Below, in pieces: positions 36,554-44,001 of a stretch of DNA of 64,000 nt (positions within the stretch are counted from its first letter, which is position 1; each line of letters starts with the position of its first letter). The stretch lies in the NCBI RefSeq assembly GCF_009176705.1, contig NZ_AP021846.1, positions 2,264,001-2,328,000 of the forward strand, in the 5' to 3' direction. A program made the position numbers and the translations under genes. The stretch is from Pseudoalteromonas sp. A25. Lineage in GTDB: Bacteria; Pseudomonadota; Gammaproteobacteria; Enterobacterales; Alteromonadaceae. The notes beneath the pieces are model-generated. The model did no database searches. It was not told the origin of the DNA and saw nothing but the letters and a program-made list of their open reading frames with translations.

Positions 36554-37288
36554 CTAAGCATCAATTCCAGGATAATTAACGACTCGGTCGATTGAAAAAT
36601 AGCTATTCCCGCCAAATTCAAGAATGTTCTGAGGCTGTAACCCTTCGCCTTGCTTTGGTGATACGACGTGATTCCTAAATCGCACAAATAGTTGGCTATA
36701 AGGATGAAGACCTGAAATTCTTATGGAGTTAATATCATATACTCTTGCACCATCCCACCAGCCTCCTGTCCCCTGTATCGTTAAGTTCTTAGCTGCTATT
36801 TCTTCGTTAATTTGCTCACTGGTCGCTTCAGAGTTAGCCAAAATGAACTCTACAGATGAACGAGACCAGTCGTTAACATACTTTCCTGGCTCTTCATAGT
36901 ATCCAGGTTCCGACGAATAAACATTAACCGTATGAACTTTGGTCAACTTCAGCGGCGCTGGATATGTATGATACCCTTTGTTTGTGACGGGTACTTTAAC
37001 CCACTGTGTTTGTGTTTCATTATTGGGATCAATAGCGGGTTCTAATGACGCTTTTGAATGCTGAACGCGGTCATAGTAGCTAATAATCTGATTTGCATGA
37101 CTATTTCCAAATTCTAATATTGCTTTATCAATATTTTGATTTGCTTGCGCAATTACACCATCAACCTCACCCATCTTGGTCGATACAGTACTGTTAATCT
37201 GACCAATTTGGTCTTGTACCGTTTGAGTTAAATTATCCGCAGCGGTCACTACATCGGTTAAGCGCTGCGTCATCGTTTTTTCTGACAT
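36554..37288 (-). CDS. Putative tail-fibre protein of the J1/I1 set
   Basis: 244 aa. An N-terminal coiled coil (about 1-80, VTAADNLTQTVQDQIGQINSTVSTKMGEV) is followed by a beta-rich C-terminal part with no recognised family. The layout (coiled coil then receptor-type beta domain) is typical of fibres. AAGGAG precedes the ATG. It follows the collar-fibre gene of the first J/I set. Confidence 0.65.
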   Translation of the reverse strand: MSEKTMTQRLTDVVTAADNLTQTVQDQIGQINSTVSTKMGEVDGVIAQANQNIDKAILEFGNSHANQIISYYDRVQHSKASLEPAIDPNNETQTQWVKVPVTNKGYHTYPAPLKLTKVHTVNVYSSEPGYYEEPGKYVNDWSRSSVEFILANSEATSEQINEEIAAKNLTIQGTGGWWDGARVYDINSIRISGLHPYSQLFVRFRNHVVSPKQGEGLQPQNILEFGGNSYFSIDRVVNYPGIDA

Positions 37289-37301
37289 GAAAACTCCTTA
37301 A

Positions 37302-37862
37302 TTATTGAGCTTGCTCTAAAGCCACTAAACGCAGCTCTTGTTCGATTTGCCTTTGCATGGTGTTGAGCTGTACTAGCGCCATATCGGCCAGCTCTCTATC
37401 CACAATGATATTGAGGTTGTCGACCCCTACTTTTACTTCGACACTATTGGATGGAATTTGCGCTAAAGACAAAGTCAGCCATTGCAACACCTTCACATCA
37501 GGAGTGCGATAACCCAGTGTGGTATTTTCTTGTGAGTACACGCCCAATAAGATCAGCTCAGGCTCGCCCTCACCGCTGTGATCAGGCGATTCGATAAATA
37601 CGCCAATTTCACGAATGGCGTACTCTAATGGCGCATCAAACTTAGCGGCAATTTTTAGCTCGCTGGTTTCACCATCGCTGTAATCGGTATCAACAATGGC
37701 AACACGTTCTTTTTCGCCTTTTAGGGCTGTTTGTGTTTTGCTTGGTGTGTAAGCGGCATCACCAAAGGCCATATGACTAATTTTGCCTTTAAAGCCGCGC
37801 TGTGTAGCGCTGAGCAAGGCGTTTAGTCCCGCTTGAGTAAACTGCAAGGTTAATGCAGACAT
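37302..37862 (-). CDS. Phage tail-collar fibre protein (DUF3751 type)
   Basis: 186 aa. LTLQFTQAGLNALLSATQRGFKGKISHMAFGDAAYTPS..QTAL opens the collar-fibre N-terminal domain (PF12571) that anchors fibres to the baseplate; ILLGVYSQEN and LTLSLAQIP follow. It is a short, stand-alone version, like the 54250-54810 gene. Its start overlaps the I1 stop (TAATG). Related N-terminal domains also start the 1414-aa fibre and the 46032 protein. Confidence 0.88.
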   Translation of the reverse strand: MSALTLQFTQAGLNALLSATQRGFKGKISHMAFGDAAYTPSKTQTALKGEKERVAIVDTDYSDGETSELKIAAKFDAPLEYAIREIGVFIESPDHSGEGEPELILLGVYSQENTTLGYRTPDVKVLQWLTLSLAQIPSNSVEVKVGVDNLNIIVDRELADMALVQLNTMQRQIEQELRLVALEQAQ

Positions 37863-38803
37863 TAAGTCGCTCCTTGTAACGTTAAATGATTAAATTGAAT
37901 GCGTGTTAGCAGTGCCGCAATACCTTGAGAGATTGCCCCAGGTTCAGGTTCTACCCCTAACCACGCAGCCTGATATTCACAACTCGCAATGGCGCTGTTA
38001 CCGCCAAGGGCTACGCCCCATGAAGCTTTTGATCTTGGCGGGCTAATGCCTTTAAACTGCGCCTGTTTATCAATCGCAGCAATACCTTGTTTTGTACCTA
38101 AACCTGCAGTTAAAAATCCGTTTGCGCTGTTGGGCCTAACGCCCTTAAACTGTGCCTGTTTATCACTTGCACCCACGCCAATTTTTGCGCCCAACACAGC
38201 ACCAGAAAACAGCGCGCCGTCATCTGGGTGTACGCCGTTAAATGCCCCATCCTTGCGGGCAAGTCCAATCCCTGCACCACTAAACAACCCGGTACCAAAT
38301 TGCTCTTTCAACGAAATGCCTAATTGCACTTCAACGTGCACTGATGCACGCTTGGCGGTATCTACAATGCGTTTAACCTGCGCTAGCATCGCTTTGGTAA
38401 GCAAACCTTGCGCGTTGGTATCGAGGTTTTGATTCACGAGCGCCTGTACCAGCACTGTGCCCCGTTGTGAGCCTTCGCTTTGCCACCACTCTTGAATATC
38501 AGTTTCAATGCCTAAACTATCGAGGGCTTTTTTGAGTGCGTACGGGGTAGCCTTATAACGATGTACTTCAAAGGCGTCGCTTATTACTTGGCGTTTGTTT
38601 TTCTCGCTCCACGCATCATTCCAGTCATCCACCGAGAGTGACCAAGCCAGCCATGGTAATAACGGCGCTGGGCACTTTTGTGGGTGCCAAATATCGCAAA
38701 GTAACTGAGTTTGCTCTGGATAAGTTAACAACTGCGTAAGTGCGTTAAGTAATTTGCTGGCATTACTAGGTAGTAACTTGGGCAAGTTAGCAAAATTATC
38801 CAT
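37862..38803 (-). CDS. Baseplate protein I (first copy) with C-terminal repeats
   Basis: 313 aa, much longer than P2 I (176). The gpI core (residues about 15-150) is clear: CDIWHPQKCPAPLLPWLAWSLSVDDWNDAW and RYKATPYALKKALDSLG. From about 165 there are four 30-35-aa repeats with GLFSGAGIGLARKDGAFNGV-like units (FSGA, K/QFKGV, GVALGG), beta-rich and Gly-rich. I joins the wedge with J and connects fibres. It starts directly at the J1 stop, so the two are co-translated. Confidence 0.9.
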   Translation of the reverse strand: MDNFANLPKLLPSNASKLLNALTQLLTYPEQTQLLCDIWHPQKCPAPLLPWLAWSLSVDDWNDAWSEKNKRQVISDAFEVHRYKATPYALKKALDSLGIETDIQEWWQSEGSQRGTVLVQALVNQNLDTNAQGLLTKAMLAQVKRIVDTAKRASVHVEVQLGISLKEQFGTGLFSGAGIGLARKDGAFNGVHPDDGALFSGAVLGAKIGVGASDKQAQFKGVRPNSANGFLTAGLGTKQGIAAIDKQAQFKGISPPRSKASWGVALGGNSAIASCEYQAAWLGVEPEPGAISQGIAALLTRIQFNHLTLQGAT

Positions 38804-39694
38804 TTACTCCCCCAAAGCCACGTGGGTATTTACTTTTATGCGCTCGCACAGTGCAACCTCATCGGCCGCCACCACAATATCCTCTGATGGGCTGATAATT
38901 TGCCCGCTTTCAACCCCCGGCTGATTAAGCGCTGCAAACAGCCCCATTTGATTTATATCTCTACCTAACAAACTTTGTTTTGCTAGATACTGTGCAAGCG
39001 CAGCTCTGACCGTTTGCTCAACTGCCGATGCAGCAGGCCCTGGTGCAATATTTATCGACACCTCTAAATCAAAACGCTTTAGCTGTGGGCCAGAGATTGT
39101 CACTCTATCGCCTAGCGGGCGTACTTTTGACGCCTCTTTGGCAATGTTGCCATCGATGGTTAATCCAAAGTGTTGATGTAAGGTATTCATCAAATCAGTT
39201 GATGGCACCCCATCTTGCTCGTGGCTTAAAATAGTTAGGTGAATATCACAAGGCTCTGGGCTTGTTACATATACATCTTTTACCCGAGAATCAGCAGACA
39301 AAGCATGAAATTGATAGGCTTGCTTACTGCCTGCGGTATTTAACCCTTCAAACACCATTTGAATACGCCGACGAAAACGCTCATCCGATTCATCGGCTTG
39401 TCTAGCTAAATTGTACCTTGCAGCAATCGCCTCTAAATCATTACCTGTAGCACTTGCTAACATATTGCCCTTGATAGCGTTGTTTAATTTGCTATCGAAC
39501 AGCGTTTGTTGATATGCCATCATTTCAAGCAATACCGACATAGGCTCTGACTCTAAGCTCAATGCGTCTTTATACTGTGGGTATTGTTCCAGCAGTTTTT
39601 GCTTTAGCTGTGATAGCTTTTGTTCAAAATCCAACTCTGTAATGGTGTCAGGTAACGGCACCTTAGACATATCTAATAAATTAAAAACGCGCAT
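38804..39694 (-). CDS. Baseplate protein J (first copy), P2 gpJ type
   Basis: 296 aa from the ATG at 39694 (GAGG Shine-Dalgarno); an in-frame TTG 6 codons upstream is less likely. ELDFEQKLSQLKQKLLEQYPQYKDALSLESEPMSVLLE, NDLEAIAARYNL, and a C-terminal VVAADEVALCERIKVN are gpJ features. J and I form the wedge. It is more like J3 than J2 by eye. It opens the core tail genes, directly downstream of three terminators. Confidence 0.92.
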   Translation of the reverse strand: MRVFNLLDMSKVPLPDTITELDFEQKLSQLKQKLLEQYPQYKDALSLESEPMSVLLEMMAYQQTLFDSKLNNAIKGNMLASATGNDLEAIAARYNLARQADESDERFRRRIQMVFEGLNTAGSKQAYQFHALSADSRVKDVYVTSPEPCDIHLTILSHEQDGVPSTDLMNTLHQHFGLTIDGNIAKEASKVRPLGDRVTISGPQLKRFDLEVSINIAPGPAASAVEQTVRAALAQYLAKQSLLGRDINQMGLFAALNQPGVESGQIISPSEDIVVAADEVALCERIKVNTHVALGE

Positions 39695-39713
39695 ATGCAC
39701 CTCTGACGCCAAT

Positions 39714-39742
39714 AAAAAAGCCCACTTTTAAAAAGTGGGCTT
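39714..39742 (-). terminator. Leftward terminator of repeat unit A, just before J1
   Basis: GCCCACTTTT/AAAAGTGGGC arms (39718-39742) followed on the leftward RNA by TTTTTT (39719-39714). It ends 20 bp before the J1 start, so transcription of J1 must pass or start after it. Confidence 0.85.
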
Positions 39743-39970
39743 AATTGCTTGGATAATGGAACTGTTAAGGTAAATGCTTATGTTTAAGCATTTAGTTAAT
39801 CATTCAGTATATGTGTATCTTACTGATTTTTAGCGTTTAAAACAGGTCAATGCTGACCTGAGTTAAAGGCTTAAATTGGTTCATCGTCTTTGTAACCTAC
39901 CCTGTCATTCTGATTAAAGTCAGAATAACGATGTTAGTTAAGAGTGACGGAATGCTTTGTTCTGCCCAAA

Positions 39971-39999
39971 TAAAAAAGCCTACCAGAGTAGGTAGGCTT
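39971..39999 (-). terminator. Leftward terminator of repeat unit B
   Basis: AAGCCTACC/GGTAGGCTT arms (39976-39984, 39991-39999) with leftward TTTTTT at 39977-39972. Same place in the unit as in A and C, but a different stem. Confidence 0.85.
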
Positions 40000-40033
40000 A
40001 AAATGCAAGTTGGGACATTAAACTGTATGTTAA

Positions 40034-40085
40034 CTCGGTTGAGAAACTCGGTTGAGAAACTCGGTTGAGAAACTCAAGTGAGTTA
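40034..40085. repeat. 13-bp tandem repeats, unit B
   Basis: Three exact copies of ctcggttgagaaa (40034-40072) and a degenerate one (to 40085). No role is recognised. Confidence 0.9.
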
Positions 40086-40214
40086 AGTAATCAGCATATG
40101 TGTATCTTACTGATTTTTAGCGTTTAAAACAGGTCAATGCTGACCTGAGTTAAAGATATAAATCTGTTCATAGCCTTTGTGAGCAGAGTCGTTTTGAACC
40201 GTGATACCCCAAAT

Positions 40215-40242
40215 AAAAAAGGCCTACCCAAATGGGTAGGCC
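40215..40242 (-). terminator. Leftward terminator of repeat unit C
   Basis: GGCCTACCC/GGGTAGGCC arms (40221-40229, 40234-40242), loop AAAT, leftward TTTTTT at 40220-40215. Strongest stem of the three. Confidence 0.88.
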
Positions 40243-40277
40243 AAAAACTCAAAGATGGGAATACAACTGTGTATTAA

Positions 40278-40394
40278 CTCGGTTGAGAAACTCGGTTGAT
40301 AAACTCGGTTGAGAAACTCGGTTGATAAACTCGGTTGAGAAACTCGTTTGATAAACTCGGTTGAAGAATGCAGTTGAGATACTCAGCTGAGTTA
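40278..40394. repeat. 13-bp tandem repeats, unit C
   Basis: Seven copies alternating ctcggttgagaaa and ctcggttgataaa (40278-40368), then two degenerate ones. The alternation gives a 26-bp higher-order period. Confidence 0.9.
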
Positions 40395-40510
40395 ATTAAT
40401 CAGCTTATGTGTATCTTACTGATTTTTAGCGTTTAAAACAGGTCAACTCTGACCTTAAATGAATATTTAAATCACGCTGCTGTCATTTTTACAAAGATCA
40501 GAATATAACG

Positions 40511-41038
40511 TTAAGCTGCGGTTTGCGCCTGCCTTATTACGTAAAAGGTAATACTAGTGGCACGAAAGCGAGGCTGCGCAAACTCTTCATTAAGTAGTGC
40601 TTGTGACACTTCAAAACGACCCGACGTAGGAAAGTTAAACGTTGCACTAAACTGGCCATTTTGCACTTCAATAGGAAAGTACACACGGCGACCATCATCG
40701 CGTAGCACCGGTACTAAAAATGACTCATCAGCAATATCTAGCAGCCCTGTTAAAGTGACATTCTGTCCTTCAGCCACAGTCACTTTAATCGCATCTAGCG
40801 ACTCGAAATTGCTTGGAACTTTTAACGCCCCATCAATAGCTTGCAATGTAACCGCTTTAAGTTCTGGCGTGGTTCGTTGCTCAAGTTCTTCTTCACGCGC
40901 TTGTTCTTGAGCTTGATATTCCATATACCAAAGCTGCGCTTGTTGTTTAGACTCCCAACGCTCCCCCGTCTCTGGGTGGGTTAGTAAATACGTGCCATGC
41001 AAATAGATGGCTTGTTTTGTATCGCTCCAATTAAACAT
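40511..41038 (-). CDS. Putative fibre-associated protein, last gene before terminator array
   Basis: 175 aa. The N-terminus (MFNWSDTKQAIYLHGTYLLTHPETGERW) looks like the start of a fibre-assembly or accessory protein; a charged helix (about 40-60) leads to a beta-rich domain (KVTVAEGQNVTLTGLLD..., PTSGRFEVSQALLNEEF). The C-terminal half is similar in layout to the 56970 protein (GNYFITAERLN). The function is inferred from context. The first of three terminators follows within about 270 bp. Confidence 0.55.
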   Translation of the reverse strand: MFNWSDTKQAIYLHGTYLLTHPETGERWESKQQAQLWYMEYQAQEQAREEELEQRTTPELKAVTLQAIDGALKVPSNFESLDAIKVTVAEGQNVTLTGLLDIADESFLVPVLRDDGRRVYFPIEVQNGQFSATFNFPTSGRFEVSQALLNEEFAQPRFRATSITFYVIRQAQTAA

Positions 41039-41049
41039 GTGATTCCTCC

Positions 41050-42429
41050 TTATGCGTAATAAACACGGTAAAGCGCAGTCTCAACGGGACTACTACCGCT
41101 GTAATAAAACTTAACCTTTTGAAATACAAGTATTGCTCGATGTATGGGAGAAAACCCAACCATCTGCGGATGAAATTGAGTGTCGTAAGTACTGTGTCCT
41201 TGATTATTGTTGTTAGCAGGAGTCACGCTTTCAATTGTTGCTTTAATTGGTAAATCAGTTCCAGGTAGATGAACTCGGCTTTTAAAGCTTCTGGTAAATA
41301 ATAAATTATCTGTCCTGCCGGCATATGAACTTATCCTGTTGCGAGCTAATTTTTGAGTTGGAACCGGATCCAAAACCTTATAAGTATTATTCCGGTAACT
41401 TAAGTCACGTAAGACAGCTGGGCGATACACTTGAAGATAAGCGAGGCTCGCACCATAACCTGTAGAGGAACTCAAGTTAACACTATTCGCTGAGTTTGGT
41501 TGAATGACCAAATCATGCAGTGCCACTAAGTTATTTTGTGCAGCCCATTGCGAAAACTCACTTTCACTGGCAAAAGTTTGGTCAAGCTTTTTTTGCCACG
41601 CCATACCATCAAACACATGCAATAACTCTGAGTCCACCACATACAACTCCCTTGTTTGCGGTGATTGATATACTTTGAAGTAATCAACATTGTGACTGGA
41701 TAGCACATTTAGCTCATTTTTCTTGTAAAGCGAGAGTAGCTTCGTGTCATTTTGATAAGTAAATAAATGCGTAAGCTTATCTGTATTGACAAAGAAACCG
41801 ATATAATTGGCATTATTTGAACTGGATAACGAGGTTGCGCGCTGCGACTGTTTCACTACTCCCTGAGGATCTATTTCTAAAATGACTGCGGGGTTATTTG
41901 AGTTGGTTTGCGCCCCGCCATCGTAGTACAAATGGAATGTATCTGTATCATAGTTCACTAAACTAATCGCATTGTATGCACCGTAGTTCTGATTTACGTC
42001 CTTTATTAATGCGGCAGTATTATCATAGTAATCAAATACAAAGTGCATTTCGCCAAGTTTACGCTCAGGTTCACTTAACTTCTTCGGTAACCCTTCAAGT
42101 TTTCCCTCTACATTGGTCACTAAGCTTGATGTGATCTCATTAAACTTAGTCTCAAGTTCAGGCAACAAACCAAGATTATCACTTTGCTCCAATAATTTTG
42201 CTTGTAACTCTTTTACAACGTCACTGGCACTAGTTAGGTGCTCTGTCGCCTCTCCCAAGTGCTCTTGCGCCACAGCCACAATCGCGGCTTCCAAATTCGC
42301 ACTACTTGATAATTTTTGGATGGCATTGCTAACTAAGGTTTGCTCTTCTGCGCTGAGTTTTTCATTACTGCGCATTTTGTCGACCAAGTGGTCGACCATT
42401 TCCTGAATGGCGTTATTAATCGTTGCCAT
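41050..42429 (-). CDS. Putative receptor-binding/fibre protein with coiled-coil stalk
   Basis: 459 aa. Residues 1-135 are a long coiled coil (VDHLVDKMRSNEKLSAEEQTLVSNAIQKL); residues about 140-459 are beta-rich with repeated YYDNTAALI, FHLYYDGG, KLTHLFTYQND, LYVVDSELL and VYRPAVLRD-like strands, as in a propeller or sandwich. This stalk-plus-head layout fits a trimeric fibre or receptor protein. No family is recognised. It lies 10 bp after the small coiled-coil gene. Confidence 0.6.
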   Translation of the reverse strand: MATINNAIQEMVDHLVDKMRSNEKLSAEEQTLVSNAIQKLSSSANLEAAIVAVAQEHLGEATEHLTSASDVVKELQAKLLEQSDNLGLLPELETKFNEITSSLVTNVEGKLEGLPKKLSEPERKLGEMHFVFDYYDNTAALIKDVNQNYGAYNAISLVNYDTDTFHLYYDGGAQTNSNNPAVILEIDPQGVVKQSQRATSLSSSNNANYIGFFVNTDKLTHLFTYQNDTKLLSLYKKNELNVLSSHNVDYFKVYQSPQTRELYVVDSELLHVFDGMAWQKKLDQTFASESEFSQWAAQNNLVALHDLVIQPNSANSVNLSSSTGYGASLAYLQVYRPAVLRDLSYRNNTYKVLDPVPTQKLARNRISSYAGRTDNLLFTRSFKSRVHLPGTDLPIKATIESVTPANNNNQGHSTYDTQFHPQMVGFSPIHRAILVFQKVKFYYSGSSPVETALYRVYYA

Positions 42430-42438
42430 AATGTCCTC

Positions 42439-42756
42439 TTAAAGTGGGTAGATGGTTTCACCAAGCAGGTGATTGATTTTTTGCTTTCGATGTAGCTCGT
42501 GGTGGGCCGCTTGTTGCTGACTTATCAGTACTTTTAGCTCTGCCAGTTTTGCGTCACTACTAAGTGCTTGCTGTGCAAGTGCTAACTGTTGTTGCGTAAG
42601 CGCCTCTTGGTGTTGATTGAGGCCCTGTGCATGAGCCTCTACATCGGTATCAATTTGTGTCAGTGCTTGAATTAGCCTTAACACATCTTGTTCAAGCAAA
42701 TTGCTAGGATGAGGAAGCGGGTAATCACGCTTGGGTGTTTTAATTTCAACGCTCAT
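42439..42756 (-). CDS. Small coiled-coil protein of the DUF4815 module
   Basis: 105 aa. RDYPLPHPSNLLEQDVLRLIQALTQID is followed by a Gln-rich coiled coil (HQEALTQQQLALAQQA). No family recognised. It lies between the 411-aa beta-rich gene and the 459-aa stalk protein with 10-bp gaps, so it is probably a connector or chaperone of that module. Confidence 0.6.
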   Translation of the reverse strand: MSVEIKTPKRDYPLPHPSNLLEQDVLRLIQALTQIDTDVEAHAQGLNQHQEALTQQQLALAQQALSSDAKLAELKVLISQQQAAHHELHRKQKINHLLGETIYPL

Positions 42757-42765
42757 ACTTGCTCC

Positions 42766-44001
42766 TTAAGTTGAAAATGCGCGTAGGTTTTTCACTCTCG
42801 GGCGATGTGCTTCATTGCCGCGTAATACCAATTTCAGTCGTACCCGCTTTAATAAGCTTTCATCTGGTGTATTGGTGCCTTCGCTGAAAGTGTGCTGGTA
42901 ATCAAATTGCTTCCATCCTCCTTCGCTGACTGAAGACTTACTCAACGCAATGAGGATGGGTTCTGGCTGACTATCATCTAATAAGTACACTTCTATTGCT
43001 GCAGCGCCTTCGAGTACCGCATCAAAGCTCACCGTAAATTGACCACCACTATGGCAGCTGATCTCACGAGTGATATAGTCGGCGCTTTGCTCAACCTCAC
43101 CCAGTGCACATTGGCTGCCTGCAAACAACACCGGGCTTAGCGTGTCGGTGCCCGTTAAATTGGCGCTCACATTGAGGGTTTTACCAATCAGCTTTTGCTT
43201 AAGCTGACGTGGCGACCACTCTTGCGCGCGTTCTAAGATGTTGTCACTGCCAGCTACTTTAAAGGTAAAGTCAACATCTGTTTGTGAGCTTGGTCGCTGC
43301 ACAACCGCCAGTGCCATGAGATCGCTAACGCTTTGTGCGGTAACGCTCCCTAAATCAACACTGTGTGTATGTTGAGTAAACTTGGCGGCTTTTAGTTTAA
43401 AGGTTAAGTCTTTGTTTTGATGTGGCGTCCAGGTACTGGCATTGCTTGATGACAACAATACACCTACTTGATAAGGCTGGCTGGTTACCCACCCATGTTG
43501 TTGGTCAAACTGACCGAGTTCTGCAATCGCTACCTCATGTTGCGCCCCATCTGTCAACACCACAATGGCGTATTCTTGCCCAGCTTGTAAAAACACCGGG
43601 GTAAACTCAAACAAAGTGGCAGCACCTATCAAAATATCATCGCTGGCTACTCGGCTTTGTGCTAACACCGTTTGCGTCGGTATGCCTTGCACTACCTCAC
43701 GAATCTGTACTTGTACAGACTCATCTCCTTTGTCTGTAAAATACAATTCAACCGCCGCTATAAATCGGCTTTGCTGCAAGGTAAAGGTTTGTGCCAGTGG
43801 GTCAAAACGTTGCGTGGTAATGGTTGTTACTTGTGCTAGGGTTTCGGTACGAATTTGACCACTGCCCGTGTAGGTTGCGAACCCTTGTGAACCATGCTCT
43901 CCCTTGCCTTGAAACACCACGGTTTTTTCACCCGCGGGGATCGTTTGTGCGGGGATCGTAAATCGACCCGATAGTTCCCCGTTTTCATTTGCTGTGATCA
44001 T
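42766..44001 (-). CDS. Putative C-terminal partner of DUF4815 protein
   Basis: 411 aa from the ATG at 44001 (GGAGGA upstream); a GTG one codon earlier is possible. All beta, with AQTFTLQQSRFIAAVELYFTDKGDESVQVQIREV, then QEYAIVVLTDGAQHEVAIAEL and SGGQFTVSFDAVLEG. The first base of its ATG is the last base of the DUF4815 stop (TGATG), so it is strictly coupled and may continue that protein's structure. Function unknown; a fibre, collar or whisker component is plausible. Confidence 0.65.
   Translation of the reverse strand: MITANENGELSGRFTIPAQTIPAGEKTVVFQGKGEHGSQGFATYTGSGQIRTETLAQVTTITTQRFDPLAQTFTLQQSRFIAAVELYFTDKGDESVQVQIREVVQGIPTQTVLAQSRVASDDILIGAATLFEFTPVFLQAGQEYAIVVLTDGAQHEVAIAELGQFDQQHGWVTSQPYQVGVLLSSSNASTWTPHQNKDLTFKLKAAKFTQHTHSVDLGSVTAQSVSDLMALAVVQRPSSQTDVDFTFKVAGSDNILERAQEWSPRQLKQKLIGKTLNVSANLTGTDTLSPVLFAGSQCALGEVEQSADYITREISCHSGGQFTVSFDAVLEGAAAIEVYLLDDSQPEPILIALSKSSVSEGGWKQFDYQHTFSEGTNTPDESLLKRVRLKLVLRGNEAHRPRVKNLRAFST

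Larger units (their letters stand above)
39714..40475 (-). repeat. Triplicated intergenic unit: terminator, 13-bp repeats, conserved block
   Basis: Three related units of about 250 bp (A 39714-39970, B 39971-40214, C 40215-40475). Each has a leftward terminator (39718-39742, 39976-39999, 40221-40242), a variable middle, and a conserved 55-64-bp block (39805-39868, 40092-40155, 40401-40455) with hairpin AGGTCA/TGACCT. Terminator stems differ in sequence but keep pairing. Units B and C have 13-bp tandem copies of ctcggttgagaaa or ctcggttgataaa (three in B, seven in C). No ORF is present. On the leftward strand each unit could be a small RNA or leader that ends at its terminator. Confidence 0.85.

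Noticed and set aside
26349..39694. Type VI secretion or Photorhabdus-type injection system
   Set aside because: Sheath, tube, D, U, X, E and J/I match P2-type tails; there are no TssA-M, ClpV or AAA ATPase genes in the window.
40034..40394. 13-bp repeats considered as a CRISPR array
   Set aside because: Repeats are too short and directly adjacent, with no spacers and no cas gene.
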